Positions 1 through 5,344 of a stretch of DNA of 5,344 nucleotides are shown here, one piece after another. A program made the position numbers and the translations under genes. Below the pieces are notes generated by a model that did not search any database, was not told the origin of the DNA, and saw only the letters and a list, made by a program, of their open reading frames with translations. Each line of letters begins with the position of its first letter. Position 1 is the stretch's first letter. The DNA is from Anaerolineales bacterium (GTDB taxonomy: Bacteria > Chloroflexota > Anaerolineae > Anaerolineales > E44-bin32), in the NCBI GenBank assembly GCA_030608865.1, contig JAUWDI010000088.1:1-5344 (forward strand), given 5' to 3'.

Positions 1-1
1 T

Positions 2-265
2 GTAAGTAAAGCCGGGCTGGAGATGCTCACCAAAGTCGCCGCCCGGGCTTACGCGCCGGAAATACGAGTGAACGCGGTCGCCCCTGGACCCGTTCTAAAG
101 CCAGATGGTATGCCCGATGAGCGCTGGCAGGAGATCGGAGACGCGCTGCCATTACAACGCCCAGGAAACGCATCCAACGTCGCCCAGGCGGTGATCTTCC
201 TGCTCGAAAACGACTTCATCACCGGCGAAACGCTTGTTGTAGACGGGGGTAATCGACTCGTCTAG
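2..265 (+). CDS. Short-chain dehydrogenase/reductase, C-terminal part (pteridine-reductase-like)
   Basis: This is the 3' end (87 codons plus TAG) of a classical SDR; the Rossmann nucleotide-binding half and the catalytic Ser and Tyr lie before the window. The frame is open from base 2. It begins VSKAGLEML, whose Lys is the Lys of the SDR YxxxK motif. Then come RVNAVAPGPV (the conserved N and PG after the active-site helix), a short substrate loop, and the C-terminal ITGETLVVDGG strand typical of SDR tetramers. An internal ATG at 23 is not the real start, because homology runs upstream of it. The family uses NAD(P)H for carbonyl or imine reduction in the cytoplasm. The short loop after PGPV and the DGGNRLV ending resemble bacterial pteridine reductases more than FabG, which would suit a pterin role, but this is judged from the C-terminus only. 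FabG or a sugar or alcohol dehydrogenase remain possible. SDR membership is secure; the substrate is not. Confidence 0.9.
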   Translation, partial: VSKAGLEMLTKVAARAYAPEIRVNAVAPGPVLKPDGMPDERWQEIGDALPLQRPGNASNVAQAVIFLLENDFITGETLVVDGGNRLV

Positions 266-343
266 GCTACCCGGGCACTCTTCACCTACTCAAGTTTTGG
301 TTTTTCTCTAAATTCGGGGGGATTCAAGTGGATTTTCTCCCCT

Positions 344-370
344 GCTCCGCCCGGAGCTGAACCTCCGGGC
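344..370 (+). terminator. GC-rich stem-loop, possible terminator of the SDR gene
   Basis: GCCCGGAG (349-356) pairs perfectly with CTCCGGGC (363-370) across the six-base loop CTGAAC. The following bases, TCAGTTCTTATC, are only moderately T-rich, so this is a weak intrinsic terminator at best. A competing stem exists just upstream: GCTCC (344-348) can pair with GGAGC (353-357) around a four-base loop, using the same GGAG. The hairpin lies about 80 bases after the SDR stop. It could instead belong to a repeat element, or act as an RNA processing or attenuation structure. The stem is certain; the role is inferred. Confidence 0.4.
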
Positions 371-425
371 TCAGTTCTTATCAGGCGTAGGGTTGGTTGC
401 TTAATTCCACAGCTTGAGCGCTTAA

Positions 426-529
426 GAGATTCGTCACAGGGATTTCTCGCTTCGCTCGAAATGACATTAAATATTACAGAGCCCTTCCCGTCATTGTCAT
501 TGCGAGGAACGAAGTGACGAAGCAATCTC
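426..529. repeat. Compact inverted repeat of the dispersed 'GTCATTGCGAGG...GAAGCAATCTC' type (MITE-like)
   Basis: The right arm (495-529) reads TGTCATTGCGAGGAACG, then AAGTGACGAAGCAATCTC. The left arm (426-466) is its imperfect inverted copy: GAGATT (426-431) pairs with AATCTC (524-529), CGTCAC (432-437) with GTGACG (514-519), and CTCGAAATGACA (455-466) with TGTCATTGCGAG (495-506) at 11 of 12 positions. The arms flank about 28 AT-rich bases, so the whole unit is about 104 bases and could fold into one long imperfect hairpin. Sequences of this form are well known as high-copy dispersed intergenic repeats in many bacteria, and are often mis-annotated as small proteins. No transposase is present, so any mobility would be in trans. 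The boundaries are set by where pairing ends. GTCATT occurs twice in tandem at 490-501. Confidence 0.75.
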
Positions 530-724
530 CTCCCCAAGACGATGAAGGGTCGTTATCTCAACGGGTATTACCTTCACGCCTCTCAACCTGATTCGAATTT
601 CAGACAGACGAGCGGTACAATGAATATCCGACTTAAGTGCACCTACGTGAGTTAATATATCGAATACGCCGCGTGCGCATTTGAGCCGGGATCGTGTCAA
701 TTCAACCGCAACTGCTGAAATCGC

Positions 725-730
725 AGGAGG
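725..730 (+). promoter_or_regulatory. Ribosome binding site that fixes the cupin start at TTG 739
   Basis: AGGAGG is a full anti-SD match, eight bases before an in-frame TTG (739-741). The upstream in-frame GTG at 694 has no comparable site, so the TTG is preferred. Confidence 0.8.
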
Positions 731-738
731 GAAGTGCA

Positions 739-1167
739 TTGACAAAAAAACAGCCGATACATGACCTATTTATCCGCGAACTCACGGTGGAAGAAACCGA
801 TGGTTTGACGAAATTCCACGTGCTGAGTGATGAGGATCACCTTCTGCGGCGCTTTGGTCAGGTGCAGGCAATCCGCAAGTCACCAGGGCGGAGTGAGACT
901 TTAACCCTGCGGGACGTGGCGGACGAGGTGTGGGCACTTATAGAGGGACAAGTAGAGTTCGCCTGGCATGACCTGCGGCAGGATTCGCCATCACAGGGCC
1001 GCTGGCACCATCTTCACGCCGAGACACCGACGCTTGTCCTGGCGCCATTCGGCGTGGCTTTCGGCTGCCGCGCACTGCAAGATCCGGCTTTTCTCATTCG
1101 CCTGAGCACACACGCCGAGGGGGAACACTCTGGGGATCGAGAGATTCCCTGGGAATTTGAAGCATGA
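739..1167 (+). CDS. Small RmlC-like cupin-fold protein, function unknown
   Basis: This is a 142-residue cytoplasmic protein from the TTG start; an alternative GTG at 694 would add 15 residues but has no Shine-Dalgarno. It looks like a single-domain beta-barrel (RmlC-like cupin). After the N-terminal strand region come DEVWALIEGQVEFAWHDLR (62-80), the strand and Gly turn of cupin motif 1, and LVLAPFGVAFGCRAL (99-113), with the Pro-x-Gly turn of motif 2. The tail HSGDREIPWEFEA resembles the end of dTDP-sugar 3,5-epimerase-like proteins. The usual metal-binding HxH...E of motif 1 and the His of motif 2 are absent, so metal-dependent dioxygenase or isomerase chemistry is unlikely. It may bind a sugar nucleotide or other small ligand, or be non-catalytic. 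It is the first gene of the apparent operon; its TGA overlaps the next gene's ATG (ATGA, 1164-1167), implying translational coupling with the UbiA-like protein. The fold call is reasonable; the function is unknown. Confidence 0.8.
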   Translation: MTKKQPIHDLFIRELTVEETDGLTKFHVLSDEDHLLRRFGQVQAIRKSPGRSETLTLRDVADEVWALIEGQVEFAWHDLRQDSPSQGRWHHLHAETPTLVLAPFGVAFGCRALQDPAFLIRLSTHAEGEHSGDREIPWEFEA

Positions 1168-2081
1168 GCCGATCGAAAGAATATCTAAATTTGTTCTTGC
1201 GTCTAAGCCGCCCGCACTTTCTCCTGGGTGGATTTCTGCTGTACGGTTTGGGCACCGCAATCGCCACTTACCTGGGAAAGCCCATCGATTGGAGTCTCTA
1301 CATTCTCGGTCAGTTACTCGTTACATCCATCCAATTGATGGCTCAGTCCATGGTTGCATTCTTCGATGGCACTCCACCTCGAGAAGTTACCTTCAAGTCC
1401 CTTTTCAGTGGAGATCGAAAAGCGCTCGATCCAGAGCATTTACCGTATACGGCTGCATTGATCTCCACAATCGTCACGCTGACGATCTCGGCAACGCTCG
1501 CTGCTCTCCTCCTGATTGTGAAGAATGTTAGTTTTATTCCCTGGGCATTCATGCTGATGGGCTTCTTCGCCGCCTTCTTCTACAACACTCCACCCGTGAG
1601 GTTGGTCACCAGTGGGGTTGGTGAAATTATCGCCACAATCGTTATCGCTATTTTTATACCCATATTCTCGTTTACGCTGCAAACCGGGGAACTTCACCGG
1701 CTGCTCCCCATGAGCACGATCCCGTTGGCAGCGTTGCTCTTCGCGGCGTTTATCGCCTCTGAATTCCCTGATTACGCCTCTGATCTGAAGCGGGACCGGA
1801 AGACTCTGATGGTTCGACTCGGGTGGGAAAATGCCATGAAGCTCCATGATCTAGCCATCCTTTTCGCGATCTTGAGCTTCTTAGCCGCTTATGTCCTGGG
1901 CTTACCAGACCGTGTGGCGCTTGGCGCATTGATCTCTTTTCCCCTGGCAATCGCGCAGGTTTGGCAGTTGAATCGCATCAAAGCAGGGCTCCCTCCCCGC
2001 TGGCGCACATTCACGCTTAGCGCGCTCGCCTTATTCGCAATGACCGCCTACCTGGAATTGATGGGGTACATCTTTAGCTGA
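1164..2081 (+). CDS. UbiA-superfamily (MenA-like) membrane protein with degenerate first Asp motif
   Basis: This 305-residue polytopic membrane protein has about eight or nine hydrophobic segments (roughly 19-36, 46-66, 95-118, 124-140, 152-172, 183-199, 228-246, 248-266, 283-303), the usual UbiA size. Recognisable features are the N-terminal LSRPHFLLGG, FYNTPPVRL (139-147, the UbiA Y-x-x-PP-x-R loop), GVGE (151-154), and the second Asp motif FPDYASD (D203, D207) followed by RKTLMVRLG (212-220). UbiA enzymes transfer isoprenyl groups to aromatic acceptors using two Mg-binding Asp motifs. Here the first motif, expected as N-D-x-x-D-x-x-x-D, reads VAFFDGTPP (64-72): only D68 survives. The downstream FSGDRKAL still aligns with the family's FSGG-type loop, so the change is local and the frame is intact. 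Catalysis may be altered or lost. It is a MenA-like paralogue rather than a safe menA call. The start overlaps the cupin stop, and moeA begins one base after its stop, so all three should be co-translated. Confidence 0.88.
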   Translation: MSRSKEYLNLFLRLSRPHFLLGGFLLYGLGTAIATYLGKPIDWSLYILGQLLVTSIQLMAQSMVAFFDGTPPREVTFKSLFSGDRKALDPEHLPYTAALISTIVTLTISATLAALLLIVKNVSFIPWAFMLMGFFAAFFYNTPPVRLVTSGVGEIIATIVIAIFIPIFSFTLQTGELHRLLPMSTIPLAALLFAAFIASEFPDYASDLKRDRKTLMVRLGWENAMKLHDLAILFAILSFLAAYVLGLPDRVALGALISFPLAIAQVWQLNRIKAGLPPRWRTFTLSALALFAMTAYLELMGYIFS

Positions 2082-2082
2082 C

Positions 2083-3321
2083 ATGCCTGAATTCTTACAT
2101 CTCATTTCACCATCTGCTGCACTGAAGAAAATTCTCGATACCTTACCCCAATCGTGGGCTGCAGGCACTGAGATTATTTCAACGAGCGAAGCGGACGGGC
2201 GGGTCCTGGCCGAGCGGGTTGCTGCCCCCCACCCCTTGCCGCCGTTTCCCCGATCGACGGTCGATGGCTACGCCGTTCAAGCTAAGGATACTTTCGGCGC
2301 GTCAGGTTCCCTGCCGGCCTACCTGCAGTTGATTGGCGAAATTCTGATGGGGAAATCCCCCACGCTTGAAGTGCACCCTGGACAGGCCGCTCAGGTGCAC
2401 ACTGGCGGGGCAATCCCTACTGGCGCAGACGCTGTAGTGATGCTCGAGGATATCCAATTGATCGACGGCAGCGAAATCGAGGTTCACCGTGCATCTGGAG
2501 TCGGGCAAAACATCCTCCTCGAAGGCGAGGATGTTCAGCAAGGTGATATTGTCCTCGAGCCTGGAACCCTTCTTCGCCCGCAGGAGATTGGCGGGTTGAT
2601 GGCGCTCGGGATGACATCGGTCTCGGTTGCCGTCTCTCCCCGGGTGGGGATACTCTCCTCAGGAGATGAAGTCGTCCCTCCCGAAATGGAACCAGGGCCC
2701 GCACAGGTTCGCGATATCAACTCACATACCCTTTCAGCAATCATCCATCGGCTCGGTGGCAGACCCATTCTCAGGGGGATCGTACCGGACCAACACGACG
2801 CGCTCTTTAAGGTTGTTAAGCAAGCACACCAAGAGGATGACCTGATCGTCATCACCGCCGGGTCATCTGTGAGCGCCCGGGACATCACCGGGGATGTCAT
2901 CCAGTCGCTCGGAGAACCCGGTGTGCTCGTACATGGGATATCGATCAAACCCGGCAAACCGACGATTCTAGCCATCGCTGACAACATCCCCCTAATCGGT
3001 TTACCGGGGAATCCCGTCAGCGCCCTGGTCGTGGGAACATTAATCCTCGCCCCTCTCATCCGCCGCTTCCTAGGCGTTCAACGAGTGCTGCCCGCGCCTC
3101 AGGTTGCGGCTAAATTGAGCATTAATGTCGTCTCGCAAGCGGGTCGTGAGGATTACCTCCCCGTTCGGCTTCAAGAGTCGGAAGAGGGAACCATCGCCGA
3201 ACCAGTTTTTGGTCGATCAAACCTGATCTTCACACTTGTCCGCGCCGATGGATTGATTCATATACCACCCGACGCAACCGGGTTGAGCGCGGTCACCAAG
3301 GTGTTGGTCACACTCTTCTGA
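2083..3321 (+). CDS. moeA: Molybdopterin molybdenumtransferase MoeA
   Basis: This 412-residue cytoplasmic protein has the full MoeA domain order (E. coli MoeA is about 411). MoeA hydrolyses MPT-AMP and inserts molybdate (tungstate in some lineages) into molybdopterin. Visible motifs: RSTVDGYAV (D61), HTGGAIPTGADAVVM (106-120), GED (148-150), the MoCF/MogA-like domain with PRVGILSSGDEV (186-197), AQVRDIN (D211), DLIVITAGSSVSARD (253-267), KPGKP (289-293) and GLPGNPVSA (306-314), then domain IV with AGREDYLPV (353-361) and LVRADGLIHIP. The classical S-G-G-V-S-x-G signature is replaced by A-G-S-S-V-S-A-R-D, a variant I associate with archaeal and Chloroflexota MoeA and with MoeA-PBP fusions. The ATG is one base after the upstream UbiA stop, with no strong Shine-Dalgarno nearby, so translation probably depends on coupling. 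A second MoeA-type gene follows at once; the pair may divide Mo and W work, or insertase and sensing or delivery roles. Confidence 0.97.
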   Translation: MPEFLHLISPSAALKKILDTLPQSWAAGTEIISTSEADGRVLAERVAAPHPLPPFPRSTVDGYAVQAKDTFGASGSLPAYLQLIGEILMGKSPTLEVHPGQAAQVHTGGAIPTGADAVVMLEDIQLIDGSEIEVHRASGVGQNILLEGEDVQQGDIVLEPGTLLRPQEIGGLMALGMTSVSVAVSPRVGILSSGDEVVPPEMEPGPAQVRDINSHTLSAIIHRLGGRPILRGIVPDQHDALFKVVKQAHQEDDLIVITAGSSVSARDITGDVIQSLGEPGVLVHGISIKPGKPTILAIADNIPLIGLPGNPVSALVVGTLILAPLIRRFLGVQRVLPAPQVAAKLSINVVSQAGREDYLPVRLQESEEGTIAEPVFGRSNLIFTLVRADGLIHIPPDATGLSAVTKVLVTLF

Positions 3322-3346
3322 TCGGAACTGTGACGAGTTCATAACC

Positions 3347-3352
3347 GGAGGG
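3347..3352 (+). promoter_or_regulatory. Ribosome binding site of the MoeA-PBP fusion gene
   Basis: GGAGGG lies in the 39-base gap after the moeA stop, with its GGAGG core nine bases before the ATG at 3361. This gives the fourth gene its own strong initiation site, unlike the coupled genes before it. Confidence 0.8.
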
Positions 3353-3360
3353 AAGCATCG

Positions 3361-5344
3361 ATGGCTGATAACCGTCAACGATCCGTGTTTTTACAGGATG
3401 TCCCACTTCAAGAGGCACGCTCCCGTTTTGAACAGGCCCTGCGGGATGCCGGCCTGTGGGAGCCGCTCGAACCCGAGAGCATCCCTCTGGACCGGGCACT
3501 GGGAAGGATCAGCGCTGAGCCAATCTGGGCGCAGATATCCTCGCCGCATTACCACGCCTCCGCCATGGATGGGTACGCTCTGCGAGCTGCGGAGACCGAG
3601 GGTGCGAGTGACCGGAATCATGTGGAACTGATTGTAGGTCCACAGGCACAATATGTTGATACAGGTGATCCGCTGCCAGAATGGGCGGATTCTGTAATCC
3701 CGATTGAAGACCTGGAAGTTCTAAGCGATACTCCAAAGCCGCAAGAGAAATCGATCCGGCTCATGGCCCCTACCTCACCATGGTCAAATGTACGTCTCTT
3801 AGGGGAGGATATGGTCGCCACCGAGCTTGTCATACCATCAGGGCATGAACTTCGGCCCGTCGACCTCGGCGCCATCGCTGCCAGCGGCTACGCTCACGTC
3901 CAAGTCTGGCGAAAACCGCGCGTAGCCATCATCCCCACAGGGACTGAGCTGCGAGTGATGGGGAAGCCTGTGAAGGCTGGTGAAATCATAGAATTCAATT
4001 CACTCGTCCTCGCCTCGCAAGTCGAGAGCTGGGGGGGACTCCCTGACCGGCTACCCATCGTTCAAGATGAACTCGAAAGGATTATGGATGCTACAGCGAA
4101 TGCAGCCATAAACCATGACCTGGTCTTGATAATCGCAGGTTCCTCAGCAGGCACCGAGGATTTCACGGCTGATGTCGTCGAGGCGCTCGGCACCCTGCTC
4201 GTACATGGGATCGCCGTTCGCCCCGGTCATCCTGTGATCCTGGGAATGATCGAGGAAGCATCGAAAGGCGGCACCCCTCGTGTTGAAAAATCTATTCCTA
4301 TTATCGGTGTTCCAGGCTATCCCGTATCGGCTGCTTTAACCGGGGAGATTTTCGTTAAACCACTCCTTGGCCATTGGCTCAGCAAACAGGAGATCCAACC
4401 TGAAATACTAACTGCAAATCTCGCCCGGAAAGTCCACTCACGAGCCGGCGACCTGGAATACCTGCGTGTCACCGTTGGTCAGGTTGGTGAGCAGTGGATC
4501 GCATCACCTTTGTCCCGTGGGGCAGGCGTGATCACATCCCTGGTGCGCGCGGATGGGATTGTCGAGATCCCGGCGGGCGTTCAGGGGATCCAGGCCGGTG
4601 AAACCGTCCCGGTCCGTCTCTATCGATCGAGGCAAGAACTCGAACGTACAATTCTCGCTCTAGGTTCCCACGATCTCACGCTGGATCTTCTGGCTCAGTT
4701 TCTCTCCCTGCGCGGCTCACGCCTTAGTTCCGGAAACCTGGGCAGTCTGGGGGGTCTGATCGCCCTGCAGCGAGGCGAAGCGCATTTGGCGGGCAGCCAT
4801 CTGCTTGATCCCGAGACAGGTGAATTCAACTTGCCCTACATTGCGCGGTATTTACCTGACGTACCCGTCGTGGTCGTCCGCCTGGTCGGACGTGAACAGG
4901 GTCTCATCCTGGCCCCGGGCAATCCAAAAACCATCACTGGTTTGGATGATATCGCGCGCTCAGACATTGCTTACGTCAACCGCCAACGCGGAGCCGGCAC
5001 TCGTATTCTTCTTGATTACCAACTGGACCAACTCGGGATTGAAACCTCTTCTATTCGCGGATACCAACACGAGGAACATACCCATCTGGCGGTTGCCGCA
5101 GCGGTTGCTTCCGGTCGTGCGGACTGCGGCTTGGCGATCCACGCTGCCGCCGCCGCGCTCAATCTCGATTTCCTACCGCTCTTCCAGGAACGTTACGATC
5201 TCATCATTCCAAAGGAGCATCACGAGAGCGCCAGGCTTATGCCCCTGCTCCAATTACTCGGCGATTCCGAATTCCAAGATACTGTAGCCTCGCTCCCGGG
5301 GTACTCAACCGATTCTATGGGGGAAATCATCGCCGTTATTGATT
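3361..5344 (+). CDS. MoeA / periplasmic-binding-protein-like domain fusion protein (C-terminus beyond window)
   Basis: The frame is open from ATG 3361 to the last base (661 full codons). The ending GYSTDSMGEIIAVID resembles the usual C-terminus, so only a few residues are probably missing. Residues about 1-420 are a MoeA: ASAMDGYAL (D70), TGDPLPEWADSVIPIED (101-117), GED (148-150), PTGTEL (192-197), EIIEFNS (208-214), AGSSAGTEDFT (259-269), RPGHP (287-291), GVPGYPVSA (316-324). A linker leads to a PBP-like domain (about 430-655; PF12727-type, often called LysR substrate-binding-like) with ILALGSHD (431-438), GSLGGLIALQRGEAHLAG, GSHLLDPETGE (478-488), NRQRGAGTR (540-548) and EEHTHLAVAAAVASGRADCG (571-590). 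There is no signal peptide, so it is cytoplasmic despite the name. This architecture is known as 'MoeA/LysR substrate binding-domain-containing protein'. I infer that it couples cofactor metallation to binding of an oxyanion or other small ligand. KPGKP is changed to RPGHP and the IRDxN Asp to Glu (E211), marking a distinct paralogue of the upstream MoeA. Confidence 0.95.
   Translation, partial: MADNRQRSVFLQDVPLQEARSRFEQALRDAGLWEPLEPESIPLDRALGRISAEPIWAQISSPHYHASAMDGYALRAAETEGASDRNHVELIVGPQAQYVDTGDPLPEWADSVIPIEDLEVLSDTPKPQEKSIRLMAPTSPWSNVRLLGEDMVATELVIPSGHELRPVDLGAIAASGYAHVQVWRKPRVAIIPTGTELRVMGKPVKAGEIIEFNSLVLASQVESWGGLPDRLPIVQDELERIMDATANAAINHDLVLIIAGSSAGTEDFTADVVEALGTLLVHGIAVRPGHPVILGMIEEASKGGTPRVEKSIPIIGVPGYPVSAALTGEIFVKPLLGHWLSKQEIQPEILTANLARKVHSRAGDLEYLRVTVGQVGEQWIASPLSRGAGVITSLVRADGIVEIPAGVQGIQAGETVPVRLYRSRQELERTILALGSHDLTLDLLAQFLSLRGSRLSSGNLGSLGGLIALQRGEAHLAGSHLLDPETGEFNLPYIARYLPDVPVVVVRLVGREQGLILAPGNPKTITGLDDIARSDIAYVNRQRGAGTRILLDYQLDQLGIETSSIRGYQHEEHTHLAVAAAVASGRADCGLAIHAAAAALNLDFLPLFQERYDLIIPKEHHESARLMPLLQLLGDSEFQDTVASLPGYSTDSMGEIIAVID

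Larger units (their letters stand above)
266..738. other. Non-coding spacer between SDR gene and cupin operon
   Basis: No convincing gene is seen in these roughly 470 bases on either strand. The short minus-strand frames across it are repeat sequence read through, including the peptide VISSEARNP, a familiar spurious translation of this repeat type. It holds a GC-rich hairpin region (344-370), a compact inverted repeat (426-529) and, from about 530 to 724, unique-looking sequence that should carry the promoter of the downstream operon. A TACAAT hexamer at 616-621 and a TAATAT at 653-658 could be -10 elements. Neither has a good TTGACA-like partner at the right distance, so no promoter is called. 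Confidence 0.75.

Noticed and set aside
286..537. Minus-strand 83-codon frame with RRLLRHFVPRNDN and VISSEARNP
   Set aside because: It is the dispersed inverted repeat read in one frame. These peptides are well-known spurious products of such repeats, and there is no ribosome site or protein-like composition.
266..738. Moco/Tuco riboswitch upstream of the operon
   Set aside because: Considered because moeA genes follow, but I could not find the conserved multi-stem motif by eye. The GC-rich hairpin at 344-370 is a simple stem-loop. A covariance-model search (Rfam Moco family) would settle it.
497..745. Minus-strand 82-codon frame in the spacer
   Set aside because: It overlaps the repeat arm and the cupin ribosome site on the opposite strand. 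No recognisable protein features or plausible initiation site.
1347..1390. Frameshift explaining the missing first Asp motif in the UbiA-like gene
   Set aside because: The other two frames give no NDxxD-like sequence here, and the main frame keeps family-like residues immediately before (QLMAQSM) and after (FSG loop) the site.
1440..1847. Minus-strand 135-codon frame opposite the UbiA-like gene
   Set aside because: It is charged, Gln/Arg/Glu-rich sequence, as expected from the complement of a hydrophobic membrane protein gene; no independent support.
2535..3059. Minus-strand 174-codon frame opposite moeA
   Set aside because: It is antisense to the conserved MoeA core and its composition is typical of a codon-bias shadow. 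No ribosome site or domain is seen.
2924..4211. Sixteen-base identical stretch (2924-2939 and 4196-4211) as a direct repeat or recombination site
   Set aside because: Both copies encode the same conserved L-V-H-G-I segment of MoeA just before the PG-x-P loop, so shared ancestry of the paralogues is sufficient.
4805..5287. Plus-strand 160-codon frame in a second reading frame
   Set aside because: It lies wholly inside the PBP-like domain of the MoeA fusion, whose frame shows clear domain motifs throughout. The alternative has no recognisable domain and low-complexity Ser/Arg-rich composition.

Overview
The window looks like bacterial chromosome with moderately high GC in the genes. Taxonomy is inference. 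Tandem MoeA paralogues, one fused to a periplasmic-binding-protein-like domain, beside a MenA-like UbiA protein and a pteridine-reductase-like SDR, fit an anaerobic Chloroflexota (Anaerolineae-type) genome best. Firmicutes such as Moorella and some archaea also carry the MoeA fusion. Strong Shine-Dalgarno sequences and the 'VISSEARNP'-type dispersed repeat agree with a bacterium. No rRNA or other marker gene is present to settle it.

Layout: (1) Positions 2-265 hold the last 87 codons of a short-chain dehydrogenase/reductase, cut by the window start. (2) Positions 266-738 are non-coding. They contain a GC-rich hairpin with a competing alternative fold (344-370) and a compact inverted repeat of the common dispersed-repeat/MITE type (426-529). 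(3) From 739 to the window end, four genes lie head to tail on the + strand and look like one operon: a small RmlC-like cupin (TTG start with a perfect AGGAGG), a UbiA-superfamily membrane protein (ATGA overlap with the cupin), a MoeA molybdenum insertase (one base after the UbiA stop), and a MoeA-PBP fusion (39-base gap, own GGAGG). The last gene is open to the final base and probably ends just beyond it.

Function: the two MoeA-type proteins would act at the final step of molybdenum (or tungsten) cofactor synthesis, where MPT-AMP is hydrolysed and metal is ligated. The C-terminal domain of the second may sense or deliver an anion or other small ligand. The reason for a UbiA-like membrane protein and a cupin translationally coupled to moeA is not evident from known pathways. 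That UbiA protein keeps its second Asp motif (DxxxD, 203-207) but has lost most of the first (only D68 remains of N-D-x-x-D-x-x-x-D), so an ordinary prenyltransferase reaction cannot be assumed. The upstream SDR may belong to pterin metabolism, but it is separated from the operon by the repeat-bearing spacer and may be an independent unit.
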